Counted from the stretch's first letter, positions 7,199-14,942 are shown. The stretch is 20,265 bases of DNA from CAIMZW01 sp037133095 (GCA_037133095.1 JBAXOT010000031.1:1-20265), one strand, 5' to 3'. Numbers and translations: made by a program. Notes: a model not told the origin generated them from the sequence alone.

Positions 7199-7230
7199 TT
7201 CTCCACATGGTGGATAACTCCTGTGGATAA
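7199..7230. promoter_or_regulatory. cluster of three DnaA-box-like 9-mers
   Basis: TTCTCCACA (7199-7207, plus orientation, one mismatch to TTATCCACA), GGTGGATAA (7209-7217, reverse orientation, one mismatch) and TGTGGATAA (7222-7230, exact reverse complement of the consensus). The first two form an inverted repeat with a 1-nt gap, and the second and third are direct repeats 13 nt apart. They fill half of the 64-nt gap between the convergent crgA and rhomboid genes. Confidence 0.5.
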
Positions 7231-7815
7231 CTATCTTTGCCGGGTTGCGAAGGTTTTTATTAAGTAGGCCGCAAGCGCGCCGCCGGCCAAACCTCCCACA
7301 TGGGCATGCCAGTCAATATTTGGGATGGCGAAGGTCAAGAGCAGGTTGACCACAATGACACCGCCAACGCTGCGGTACTCCACACCCATCCGACGCCCCG
7401 TGACCAGCATGGCGGCAAAGAGACCAAATATCGCCCCTGAAGCGCCGACTGCTGGAACATTTTCCGGATTGAAGAAGAGCGAGGCGGCTGAGGCGGTAAC
7501 AAGTGAGGTGATGAAAATGATCGAATATCGAAGTCGACCATAGAACATCTCGACGGGTAGGCCAACCGAATAAAGCGCCAACATATTGAAAATCAGGTGG
7601 GTCCAACCGCCGTGCGTGAGCGCCACAGTAATTAGCCGCCACCATTCGCCGGTGGCAACCCCATGAACCGCGCCATCGCTCAAAATGGCACGTCGAATAA
7701 GGAAGAGCTGTTCCTGAACTGGCGGATTAGTCAGTGTTGGAAAGTAGGCAGCAATCAAGAAACAGGCAGAGATAAGAATGATGAGTGAGGTAGTGAGCGA
7801 ACGCTGCACTCTCAT
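7231..7815 (-). CDS. rhomboid-family intramembrane serine protease
   Basis: A 194-residue polytopic membrane protein with about six hydrophobic segments. It carries the rhomboid signatures: WWRL at 58-61, HLIFN at 73-77, GASG with nucleophile S126, and AHVGGL with catalytic H172 in the last helix. The S/H dyad is intact, so it should cleave transmembrane substrates within the membrane; the substrate is unknown. It lies 9 nt after ppiA and is probably cotranscribed with it. A membrane protein gene also follows ppiA at this locus in mycobacteria (Rv0010c), but I do not claim homology. The stop codon directly abuts a DnaA-box-like sequence. Confidence 0.92.
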   Translation of the reverse strand: MRVQRSLTTSLIILISACFLIAAYFPTLTNPPVQEQLFLIRRAILSDGAVHGVATGEWWRLITVALTHGGWTHLIFNMLALYSVGLPVEMFYGRLRYSIIFITSLVTASAASLFFNPENVPAVGASGAIFGLFAAMLVTGRRMGVEYRSVGGVIVVNLLLTFAIPNIDWHAHVGGLAGGALAAYLIKTFATRQR

Positions 7816-7824
7816 GGCAAAAGC

Positions 7825-8337
7825 CTATTCAGTAATGGTTACAGAGTTGATCGTCACGGCTTGAATCGGACGATCTTGTGCACCAGTCTTTGTGGTTGCT
7901 ATTGCGTCCACAACCTTCTGAGATGCCGCATCTTTCACTTCGCCAAAAATGGTGTGTTTGCGATTTAGCCAAGTGGTCGGCGCAACGGTAATGAAAAATT
8001 GTGAACCATTAGTGCCTGGACCAGAGTTAGCCATTGCTAGAAGATATGGGCGATCGAAGACGAGTTCACCGTGGAATTCATCAGCAAAGCGGTAACCAGG
8101 TCCACCAGTGCCAGTGCCGAGCGGATCTCCGCCTTGAATCATAAAGTTGGAAATAACCCGGTGAAAGACGGTGCCGTCATAAAGATTTGCGGTGCTCTTT
8201 GCCCCAGTGCGGGGGTCAACCCATTCGCGAGCGCCAGTGGCAAGTTCAACAAAGTTGGCCACGGTCTTTGGTGCTTGGTTGGGAAAAAGTTCGACGGTGA
8301 TGTCACCGAGGTTCGTATGCAGCACAGCAGTAGACAT
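7825..8337 (-). CDS. ppiA: cyclophilin-type peptidyl-prolyl cis-trans isomerase
   Basis: A 170-residue cyclophilin that accelerates proline isomerisation during protein folding. Visible core motifs: FHRVISNFMIQGGDP near 54-68 (with the catalytic-type arginine), GPGTNGSQFFI near 105-115, and the W-L-x-x-KHTIFG stretch near 122-131. It has no signal peptide, so it is cytosolic, and its length fits one domain. The ATG at 8337 follows AAGGAG. Position next to the rhomboid gene and crgA agrees with ppiA (Rv0009) near the origin in mycobacteria. Confidence 0.94.
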   Translation of the reverse strand: MSTAVLHTNLGDITVELFPNQAPKTVANFVELATGAREWVDPRTGAKSTANLYDGTVFHRVISNFMIQGGDPLGTGTGGPGYRFADEFHGELVFDRPYLLAMANSGPGTNGSQFFITVAPTTWLNRKHTIFGEVKDAASQKVVDAIATTKTGAQDRPIQAVTINSVTITE

Positions 8338-8425
8338 TTAGGCTCCTTGGAAGTGAAGAGTGGTGAAATCTTGGGTTAATGCGATGAGAGAACTTTACGG
8401 CATGCAGGCGTGAAGTTCTGACCGT

Positions 8426-8442
8426 GAAAAAGACGCTTTTTC
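8426..8442 (-). terminator. putative terminator of the prp operon
   Basis: Perfect 7-bp inverted repeat GAAAAAG-ACG-CTTTTTC starting one base after the prpD stop codon. The stem is A/T-rich, with its T-run inside the stem rather than after it, so termination strength is uncertain. It falls exactly where the five-gene minus-strand operon should end, upstream of ppiA. Confidence 0.4.
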
Positions 8443-8443
8443 G

Positions 8444-9886
8444 CTAATTTCGAACAAAAAGTTCCATAAATTGTTCGACCGGCAAATTTGCTAGAGCATC
8501 AAGCTCCAGAGTTTTGTCGGAAATTTGCGCTTGGTGAATCGGGTCAAAAATGCGCGCCAAGTTCTTTTTGTATTTTTCAACAAGTAAAGGCATACCTTCT
8601 GCACGCCTGCGTTTATGGCCAATCGGATATTCCACAAGAATTTCCGCGGTCGAAGTTCCGTCAGTGAACTCGATTGTTAAGGCATTTGCGATCGACCGTT
8701 TTTCCGGATCATGATAATCACGACTGAATTGTGAATCCTCAACGCAGAAAATCTTTTCGCGAAGCGTGTCAATTCTTGGGTCTGAGGCGACCTCATCTTC
8801 ATAATCGTTCGCTGTCAATCTCCCGAAAATAAGTGGCACTGCAACCATATACTGAATGCAATGATCGCGATCTGCCGGATTATTTAATGGACCTTGCTTG
8901 TCAATGATTCGAATACATGCTTCATGAGTTCTGATCGTAACCTTTTTAATGTGATCAGGATTCTTGCCATTCTCCGTCATCCAGCGATATAAAGTGAGTG
9001 CCGCTTCACATGCGGTTTGTGAATGAAATTCGGCGGGGAATGAAATTTTGAAGAGGATGTTTTCCATTACATAAGAACCATATGGCCGCTGGAATTCAAA
9101 AGCTTTTCCCTTAAAGGAAACATCATAAAAGCCCCAGGTTTTTGCAGTGAGCGCTGACGGATAACCCATCTCCCCCGCTCGGGCCATCAAAGCCAAACGC
9201 ACGCCTCGTGAAGTCGCATCCCCTGCAGCCCACGATTTTCTCGAACCGGCATTAGGAAAGTGGCGATAGGTGCGGAGCGCCTGGCCATCTACCCAGGCCA
9301 GGGAAACTGCATTTAAGGTCTGGTTGCGAGTCAACCCCATAAGTTGGGAGACGACCGCAGTTGTTGCAACTTTTACTAAAAGAACGTGATCAAGACCCAC
9401 CTTATTAAAAGAGTTTTCTAAAGCAATGCAGCCCTGGATTTCATGCGCCTTAATCATGGCCGTGAGTACATCTCGCATGAGAAGAGATTTTGCGCCACTC
9501 CGAGAAAGCCATTCAGCAACCGCCAGAATTCCACCAAGGTTGTCTGAAGGATGGCCCCATTCTGCGGCCAGCCAGGTGTCGTTGAAGTCCAACCATCTAA
9601 TCGCCGCGCCAATATTAAACGCGCCTTGAACTACATCGAGTTCGAAATTTGTTCCGGGGACTCGCACCCCATTAATGGCGCTGACCCCTGGAACGATTGG
9701 CCCAAGAAGTTTGGTACACGCCGGATACTCCAGGGCTTCTAAACCGCAACCGATCGTATCAAGTAGACAATAGTGTGCAGTTTCGAAGGCTTCCAGCGAA
9801 GAGATTTTGTAGTCCAAGGCATAGTCAACGATGTCAACAATAACTTGATCAAACTCTTGATGAGTGGCCACAATGTTGCTGCTCAA
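8444..9886 (-). CDS. prpD: 2-methylcitrate dehydratase
   Basis: A 480-residue MmgE/PrpD-family enzyme, full length for bacterial PrpD, which dehydrates 2-methylcitrate to 2-methyl-cis-aconitate in propionyl-CoA disposal. The segment RWLDFNDTWLAAEW (97-110) followed by GHPSDNLGG is the hallmark of true PrpD and is nearly identical to the E. coli protein as I recall it, as is LDTIGCGLEALEYPAC at 42-57. The start is a TTG at 9886: it lies about 6 nt after AGGAAA, which overlaps the prpC stop, and gives an N-terminus that aligns with E. coli PrpD. It is last in the operon, 8 nt after prpC. A hydratase (aconitase) needed for the next step is not in the window. Confidence 0.95.
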   Translation of the reverse strand: MSSNIVATHQEFDQVIVDIVDYALDYKISSLEAFETAHYCLLDTIGCGLEALEYPACTKLLGPIVPGVSAINGVRVPGTNFELDVVQGAFNIGAAIRWLDFNDTWLAAEWGHPSDNLGGILAVAEWLSRSGAKSLLMRDVLTAMIKAHEIQGCIALENSFNKVGLDHVLLVKVATTAVVSQLMGLTRNQTLNAVSLAWVDGQALRTYRHFPNAGSRKSWAAGDATSRGVRLALMARAGEMGYPSALTAKTWGFYDVSFKGKAFEFQRPYGSYVMENILFKISFPAEFHSQTACEAALTLYRWMTENGKNPDHIKKVTIRTHEACIRIIDKQGPLNNPADRDHCIQYMVAVPLIFGRLTANDYEDEVASDPRIDTLREKIFCVEDSQFSRDYHDPEKRSIANALTIEFTDGTSTAEILVEYPIGHKRRRAEGMPLLVEKYKKNLARIFDPIHQAQISDKTLELDALANLPVEQFMELFVRN

Positions 9887-9894
9887 AATTTTTC

Positions 9895-11025
9895 CTAACG
9901 TTGGGAAAGCGGGGTGAAGGTTTGATCTTCTGGACCGATATAAAGTGCACTAGGTCGAATGATTTTATTGTCAATGCGTTGTTCAATCACATGTGCCGAC
10001 CACCCCGAAGTCCGAGCAATCACGAAAAGTGGCGTGAAGAAGGAAGTGGGAATCTGCATCGCCTGATAAGCCACCGCTGAATACCAGTCAAGATTGGGGA
10101 ACATGGACTTGATTTCCCACATAACTGTTTCTAACCGCTCCGCATTTTTGTAGAGAAGGGGTTGATCCACACTTAACTCCAGGGCAACTTTCTTGATGAT
10201 GTCACTTCTCGGATCGGCAATGGTGTAAACAGGATGGCCAAATCCGATAACAACTTCTTTGCGCGCCACACGCTGACGAATATCACTCTCGGCTTCATCG
10301 GGATTTGAGTACCGCTCTTGCACCTCAAGGGCAACCTCGTTTGCACCACCGTGTTTGGGTCCTCGAAGAGCTCCAATCGCCCCAACGAGTGCAGAATAAA
10401 TATCACTTCCAGTACCTGCAATTACTCGCGCTGTGAAAGTTGATGCATTGAATTCATGTTCCGCATAGAGAATGAGTGAAATATCCATGGCTCGTTCCCA
10501 AGCCGGCGGAATCTGCGTTCTATGTAACAAATGAAGAAAATGTGCCGCGACCGAATCAGTATTGCTCTCTTCATTTATTTGAATGCCGTTAAAAACGTAG
10601 TGGTACCAGTACAAGAGAATCCCAGGTTGAATCGCGATAAGTCGATCTGCGATGTCTCGTGCGGCTCCATGATCATGCAAAAGTGATTCAGGTTCCAGAG
10701 TCCCCAGCATAGATACGCCAGTGCGGAGCACGTCCATAGGATGAGTTTCTTTGGGTAATTGTTCTAAAACTTTCTTGAGTGGCGCTGGTATTGACCGCAA
10801 AGACTTTAATTTCGATTTGTATGTGCTCAGTTCCGCGAACGTTGGAAGGTGACCATGGATGAGTAAGTAGGCAACTTCCTCGAAGACGCAATGTTGTGCC
10901 AAATCGCCGATATCGTAGCCACGGTAGTGAAGATCATTTCCAGTTCGGCCTACAGAACATAAGGCAGTGGAGCCGGCAGGAACCCCAGAAAGGGCGACTG
11001 ACTTCTTTGCCTTGAACTCGGTCAT
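9895..11025 (-). CDS. prpC: 2-methylcitrate synthase / citrate synthase family
   Basis: A 376-residue type II citrate synthase-fold enzyme, the length typical of methylcitrate synthases rather than the roughly 430-residue TCA-cycle enzyme. It should condense propionyl-CoA with oxaloacetate. Catalytic-type residues are in place: H190 in AEHEFNASTF, H225 in KHGGANE, H264 in GFGHPVY and D313 in LDWYSAVAYQ, plus PLFVIARTSGW at 332-342. The N-terminal GNDLHYRGYDI is a family marker. It overlaps prpB by ATGA and lies before prpD, which supports PrpC over ordinary citrate synthase; some PrpC enzymes also use acetyl-CoA. Confidence 0.93.
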   Translation of the reverse strand: MTEFKAKKSVALSGVPAGSTALCSVGRTGNDLHYRGYDIGDLAQHCVFEEVAYLLIHGHLPTFAELSTYKSKLKSLRSIPAPLKKVLEQLPKETHPMDVLRTGVSMLGTLEPESLLHDHGAARDIADRLIAIQPGILLYWYHYVFNGIQINEESNTDSVAAHFLHLLHRTQIPPAWERAMDISLILYAEHEFNASTFTARVIAGTGSDIYSALVGAIGALRGPKHGGANEVALEVQERYSNPDEAESDIRQRVARKEVVIGFGHPVYTIADPRSDIIKKVALELSVDQPLLYKNAERLETVMWEIKSMFPNLDWYSAVAYQAMQIPTSFFTPLFVIARTSGWSAHVIEQRIDNKIIRPSALYIGPEDQTFTPLSQR

Positions 11026-11888
11026 GATTGCTCTTCCTGAAAGCCATCTAAAATCTTTTCGTACGCGTGATAGTTAATGCGCTCGTAGAGTTCTTCTCGG
11101 GTTTGCATAGTTGATAAAACCCCTGCTTGAGAGCCCGTCCTTCTGATTGATTCATATACGTTTTCGGCTGCCTTATTCATGGCTCGAAATGCACTGAGTG
11201 GGTACAAGACAATATCCACGAGATTTCTTTCAAGTTCTTCCAAAGTAAATAGCGGTGTTTTCCCGAATTCAGTTATGTTTGCCAAAATCGGCACACTCAA
11301 TTCAGTTCCAAAAAGTTTATAGGTCTCAAGGTCGGTTATTGCTTCGGGGAAAATCATGTCCGCCCCGGCGTCAACATAGGCGAGCGCTCTTTCTAATGTG
11401 GCTTCAACCCCTTCATTTGCCAGCGCATCTGTTCGAGCCATGATTGTGAAATTTGGATCGGTCCGCCCGTCGACTGCAGCTTTAATGCGATCGCACATTT
11501 CATTAATCGACACCAATTCTTTATTAGGTCGATGGCCGCATCGCTTGGCCCCTACTTGATCTTCAATGTGCAACGCTGAGGCGCCCGCCTTGATGAACTC
11601 CTTAACGGTGCGTGCAATATTAAAAGCCGAAGGTCCAAAGCCTGTGTCCGCATCCACGAGCAGAGGCAGGTCGCAAACATTTGTGATTCGACGAATATCC
11701 GTTAAGACATCGTCCAGAGTGGTAATCCCTAAATCTGGAATTCCCAATGAGCCCGCCGCGACACCGCCGCCGGAAAGGTAGATGGCTGTATATCCAGCAC
11801 GTTTAGCAAGCAGGGCGTGATTTGCGTTGATGGTGCCGACAACTTGAAGCGGTTTCTCGTGCGCCAGCGCTTCTCGAAAAGTGGTCAC
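11022..11888 (-). CDS. prpB: 2-methylisocitrate lyase
   Basis: A 288-residue isocitrate-lyase/PEP-mutase superfamily protein, full length for PrpB, which cleaves 2-methylisocitrate to pyruvate and succinate. Visible: YLSGGGVA at 37-44, metal-binding VDADTGFG at 78-85, HIED at 107-110, and the catalytic loop KRCGH at 115-119 with C117. KKCGH/KRCGH distinguishes lyases from the PEP-mutase branch. The GTG start at 11888 shares GTGA with the stop of the upstream dehydrogenase gene, and its own stop overlaps the prpC ATG, so three genes are translationally coupled. Confidence 0.95.
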   Translation of the reverse strand: MTTFREALAHEKPLQVVGTINANHALLAKRAGYTAIYLSGGGVAAGSLGIPDLGITTLDDVLTDIRRITNVCDLPLLVDADTGFGPSAFNIARTVKEFIKAGASALHIEDQVGAKRCGHRPNKELVSINEMCDRIKAAVDGRTDPNFTIMARTDALANEGVEATLERALAYVDAGADMIFPEAITDLETYKLFGTELSVPILANITEFGKTPLFTLEELERNLVDIVLYPLSAFRAMNKAAENVYESIRRTGSQAGVLSTMQTREELYERINYHAYEKILDGFQEEQS

Positions 11889-12688
11889 TGTGAGGTCCAG
11901 CCACCATCCACAGGAATGGCAGCCCCCGTGATGTTATGCGCGGCCATAGAGCAGAGGAAAAGTGCAACTTGTCCAATGTCATCTGGGGTAGACATTCGCC
12001 GCGAGGGTTGCTTCTCTGAAAGCAGATCCGCAATACCTGCCGCACGATCGCCGCCAAATTGTCGAACTCGATCTTGGATTTGCGGTTCAATTAAGGCTGT
12101 CTCTACCCATCCAGGACAGATCGCATTGACGGTCACGCCACCTGATTCTCGGGTGCCAACCTCGGCGTATTCCAAAGCCGCAACCCGAGTTAAACCCACG
12201 ATTCCGTGTTTGGCCGCCACATAAGGCGCCTTCGCCACCGAAGCAACCAGGCCATGTACCGAGGCGGTGTTAATCACACGGCCATAACCTCGATCGGCCA
12301 TCTGGGGGAGAAGTAATCGCATAGTGTCAAAAGCAGAGGAGAGATTGATGGCGAGAATCTCCTCCCATTTATTTCGAGGCATAGTGGCGGTAGGAGCAGT
12401 GAATTGAATGCCCGCGTTATTGCACAAAATATCAACTGGTCCGGAAGTCAAGATCTGCGCGATCAACTCCTCAGTTGCAAGGCTGTCGCGCAGATCAGAT
12501 GTGAAGTTTTCAACCTGCCCCGCCCCTGCCTCTTTCACCGCAGCAACCGCTTGATTGATGGTTTCTTCGTCGGCCAATCCATGGAGAACCAAATCGGCTC
12601 CCTCGCGTGCCAAGGCGGTGGCAATTCCTAAACCAATTCCTTGAAAGGATCCGGTAATAAAAGCTCGACGACCTGCCAGTGCACCCAT
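11885..12688 (-). CDS. bdhA: 3-hydroxybutyrate dehydrogenase (SDR family)
   Basis: A 267-residue classical short-chain dehydrogenase that should interconvert D-3-hydroxybutyrate and acetoacetate with NAD. Cofactor motif TGSFQGIG at 12-19, NNAG at 90-93, catalytic S143-Y156-K160. Substrate-pocket residues Q95, H145, K153, Q203 and W265 line up, with a one-residue shift until a short insertion, with those I recall for Pseudomonas fragi 3-hydroxybutyrate dehydrogenase; ASVHGLVAS and the C-terminal VDGGWTSQ also fit. A small insertion (about 179-184) precedes VTVNAICPG. It lies 2 nt after the hydrolase gene and overlaps prpB by 4 nt, an unusual direct link to the methylcitrate cycle. Confidence 0.9.
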   Translation of the reverse strand: MGALAGRRAFITGSFQGIGLGIATALAREGADLVLHGLADEETINQAVAAVKEAGAGQVENFTSDLRDSLATEELIAQILTSGPVDILCNNAGIQFTAPTATMPRNKWEEILAINLSSAFDTMRLLLPQMADRGYGRVINTASVHGLVASVAKAPYVAAKHGIVGLTRVAALEYAEVGTRESGGVTVNAICPGWVETALIEPQIQDRVRQFGGDRAAGIADLLSEKQPSRRMSTPDDIGQVALFLCSMAAHNITGAAIPVDGGWTSQ

Positions 12689-12690
12689 AG

Positions 12691-13590
12691 TTAGATCCGA
12701 TCTCCATAAATCAACTGGGCACAGGTCTCGGCGCCAGAGGCTTTCAACAAAATGTCGTAATGGTTCGTATCAGGAACGACGAGCAAAGAGAGCATCGGGT
12801 ACGTTGGAAGTACCTGGTCGAGTATGGCCATCGGATAGAGGCCTCCTGGCTCGTTGAGAAGTCCGCGCTCGGCCTTTATAAATAGCACTTTCTCTCTCAG
12901 CCCCAAAAGCGAGTCGACCAAAAGGCTGTCGCCGAACATGTCTTGATTGTCGCCGACCACCGAATCGATAGTGGTTGCCGGATGAAATTCTGGAGCCTGC
13001 CCGCGAAGATCGAAATCAGCGTATTCATCCATTGCTGGGCTCCAATTGTTTAGGAACGCCGGTTGCACTTTCCAATACTCTCGATACTCCGCTTTGGAGG
13101 AAAATCTTGCTGATAGTCGGCTGAGTGCAGGGCCAAGTATTAAAGGCAGGACTTGTTCAATAGTCATCCCAGGTGGCAACGCAAGTGGAATTCCACCGTC
13201 GATCAGGACTGTTCTTGCAACTCGATCAGGGTAAAGACCAGTCAGTGCGACGGCTACGAACGCCCCCATCGAATGACCTATTACATCTATCGAATCCAGA
13301 CCTAGAAAGTCCAGAACGGCGATCAGATCTTCGGAGTGCGCACGCATGCCGAAGGGTCCAGGCAAGTGGTTTGAATCACCTCTGCCACGTAAATCGACCG
13401 CATAGGGCACGCAACCCCGGGCGATTAACGATTGTGCCAAGAATTGAAAAGCTCTATTTGACGAGGTGACGCCGTGAAGCATTATTACTGGCTTGCCATC
13501 ACCTGCTGGACCAAATCGAAAAAGCGCCAGGTCACCACCGGCAACTGGAACCAAAAATTTCTCCGTTGGTAAAAATGGAGCGAGAGCCAT
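12691..13590 (-). CDS. alpha/beta-fold hydrolase (possible oligoester or 3-hydroxybutyrate-oligomer hydrolase)
   Basis: A 299-residue alpha/beta hydrolase without a signal peptide. Oxyanion-loop HG is at 39-40, the nucleophile elbow GHSMG at 105-109 gives S107, and the catalytic histidine is probably in DTNH near 277; an acidic residue in the 240s-250s is expected. A cap region lies at about 140-230. Family membership is clear but the substrate is not. First place in an operon with 3-hydroxybutyrate dehydrogenase suggests it releases a hydroxy acid from an ester, thioester or lactone inside the cell; this is inference. Alternatives are a lactonase or a generic esterase. No Shine-Dalgarno site precedes the ATG; a TATCCT element 7 nt upstream suggests a leaderless transcript. 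Confidence 0.85.
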   Translation of the reverse strand: MALAPFLPTEKFLVPVAGGDLALFRFGPAGDGKPVIMLHGVTSSNRAFQFLAQSLIARGCVPYAVDLRGRGDSNHLPGPFGMRAHSEDLIAVLDFLGLDSIDVIGHSMGAFVAVALTGLYPDRVARTVLIDGGIPLALPPGMTIEQVLPLILGPALSRLSARFSSKAEYREYWKVQPAFLNNWSPAMDEYADFDLRGQAPEFHPATTIDSVVGDNQDMFGDSLLVDSLLGLREKVLFIKAERGLLNEPGGLYPMAILDQVLPTYPMLSLLVVPDTNHYDILLKASGAETCAQLIYGDRI

Positions 13591-13596
13591 AACTGG

Positions 13597-13602
13597 AGGA
13601 TA
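13597..13602 (-). promoter_or_regulatory. putative -10 element of the hydrolase-bdhA-prpBCD operon
   Basis: On the minus strand TATCCT is followed by 6 nt and then the hydrolase ATG, which would put the transcript start on or next to the start codon. Absence of a purine-rich ribosome binding site agrees. No convincing -35 hexamer is seen. An alternative -10 (TATAAC) lies about 35 nt further upstream. Confidence 0.4.
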
Positions 13603-13652
13603 GTCTCGAAGGAATTGAAAGTGCCAGAAAAGTTATAAAAAAGTACTGAAGG

Positions 13653-13670
13653 TTTTCGCCACGACGAAAA
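13653..13670. promoter_or_regulatory. palindromic operator candidate in the divergent promoter region
   Basis: Perfect inverted repeat TTTTCG-CCACGA-CGAAAA. It overlaps the -35 position of the transporter promoter (its -10 is at 13680) and lies upstream of the promoter of the divergent catabolic operon. It has no T-tract after it and no gene end near it, so a protein-binding site fits better than a terminator. Confidence 0.5.
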
Positions 13671-13679
13671 TTACGAGGC

Positions 13680-13685
13680 TATACT
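13680..13685 (+). promoter_or_regulatory. putative -10 element of the transporter operon
   Basis: TATACT is five of six to the TATAAT consensus. It would give a leader of roughly 58 nt before the binding-protein ATG. No TTGACA-like hexamer is present at 17 nt, where the palindrome lies instead, which suggests an activator-dependent or operator-controlled promoter. Confidence 0.5.
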
Positions 13686-13699
13686 CAAAAACCACAATT

Positions 13700-13724
13700 A
13701 AGCCAGTTGGTATGCGATTGGCTT
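13700..13724 (+). promoter_or_regulatory. inverted repeat in the leader of the binding-protein gene
   Basis: AAGCCA and TGGCTT are separated by 13 nt in the presumed 5' leader, shortly before GGGAGA (the ribosome binding site) and the ATG at 13750. It may form a modest hairpin. No riboswitch class is recognised. Confidence 0.25.
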
Positions 13725-13749
13725 TCCTCAATTATTGGGAGACAACTAA

Positions 13750-14922
13750 ATGAGAATCCGTTCAAAATTTACTAGCGCGGGAGTGGCATTTCTTTCCCTC
13801 GCTATTGTTGCGCCTGCTGCGCTCACTGCTCCGGCACGTGCTGCTGCAGATATTAAGATCGGTGTCATTACGGCCACTTCTGGCGGCTTGAAGTCATATG
13901 GCGACGCGTACAACGCGGCCTTTGACTGGGGTTTGAATTACTACACCAAGGGCACCATGATGATTAATGGCGCAAAATTGGTGGTAACCAAGAAAGATGA
14001 TGGTGGTCTCCCAGATGCCGCAACTGCAGCGTTTAAAGACATGGTTGGTAATGGAACCAAAATTATCGTCGGAACCGCGTCTTCTGCAGTTGCGCTAACT
14101 CTCGCTCCGTTGGCTGCCCAAAACAAGGTGCTTTATATTTCTGGGCCGGCAAAGAATGATGCAGTGGTTAATGCAGCTAATAAGTATGTCTTCCGTTCCG
14201 GAAACAACTCAAGCCAGGACTTGGCTCCGCTCGCGGGAATTAGTCCAATTAAGGGAAAGAAAGTTGTGCTCTTTGTTGAAGATAACGCTTTTGGCGCCGG
14301 AAATATCTTCGCTGCCGAATCTTTACTTGGTCCTAAGGGCGCGGTTTTCCAAGAGATCAAAGTAGCAACTACGGCTACCGATTTCACTCCCTATGCCAAG
14401 AAGGCTGCTGATGCCAATGCTGCCTACACCTTCATTGCATGGTCAAATGCGCTCACGGCCGGCGGAGTATTTACTGCCCTCAAGCAACAAGGCGCATTTG
14501 CCCACAGTCGTCCAATCACTGGATTGGCTGGAGTCGCTTCTTACGATATCTACGGCACGATTTTTGATGGTACAAATGCAATCTTGACCAACAGCTATTT
14601 CCCTGGCGTTTTTGCTAGTGCTGCTGCATCTGATCTTGGCAACGCTTATGCCAAGAATAATCAAACACAAGATCTCTTCACACCAACCGGTGCTGATGCG
14701 GCTCGAATGGTCGTTCGTGCGCTGACTGGCAATGCGGGAGTCAATATTGATACCGCAATTACTAACCTCGAGGGCTATACCTGGCTCGGAGTCAAGGGTC
14801 GTATGTTAATTAGCGCGACAACGCATCAACTTGTTCAACCTATGTTCTTGGTCTCCCTGACAAAGTCTGGTGCGCATTACACGCCACACTTGCTGCGAAC
14901 CATCTACAACGTTGGCCAATAG
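13750..14922 (+). CDS. ABC transporter substrate-binding protein, HAAT/LivK type
   Basis: A 390-residue periplasmic-binding-protein fold (type I, branched-chain amino acid family) that delivers ligand to the transporter encoded downstream. The N-terminus is a Sec signal: basic MRIRSK, hydrophobic core at 10-27, and AxA-type sites ending at A31 or A33. There is no lipobox cysteine, which is unusual in a Gram-positive-type cell where such proteins are normally lipid-anchored. The mature part starts DIKIGVI and has a two-lobe LivK layout, with GTASSAVA near 112-119 typical of the ligand-binding cleft. The ligand cannot be read directly; context favours a short carboxylate or hydroxy acid rather than leucine. 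A strong hairpin separates it from the ATPase genes. Confidence 0.9.
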   Translation: MRIRSKFTSAGVAFLSLAIVAPAALTAPARAAADIKIGVITATSGGLKSYGDAYNAAFDWGLNYYTKGTMMINGAKLVVTKKDDGGLPDAATAAFKDMVGNGTKIIVGTASSAVALTLAPLAAQNKVLYISGPAKNDAVVNAANKYVFRSGNNSSQDLAPLAGISPIKGKKVVLFVEDNAFGAGNIFAAESLLGPKGAVFQEIKVATTATDFTPYAKKAADANAAYTFIAWSNALTAGGVFTALKQQGAFAHSRPITGLAGVASYDIYGTIFDGTNAILTNSYFPGVFASAAASDLGNAYAKNNQTQDLFTPTGADAARMVVRALTGNAGVNIDTAITNLEGYTWLGVKGRMLISATTHQLVQPMFLVSLTKSGAHYTPHLLRTIYNVGQ

Positions 14923-14942
14923 TCACTAACTAGTTAATTGAA

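Noticed and set aside
7203..7213. Inverted repeat CCAC-ATG-GTGG as a terminator between crgA and the rhomboid gene
   Set aside because: The stem is very short and no T-run follows on either strand; the repeat is explained better by two opposed DnaA-box-like sites.
9895..11025. Ordinary TCA-cycle citrate synthase
   Set aside because: The shorter length and position between prpB and prpD favour 2-methylcitrate synthase, though side activity with acetyl-CoA remains possible.
13614..13632. TGGCAC upstream of the hydrolase gene as a sigma-54 -24 element
   Set aside because: There is no GC-containing -12 element at the right distance, and Actinobacteria generally lack sigma-54.
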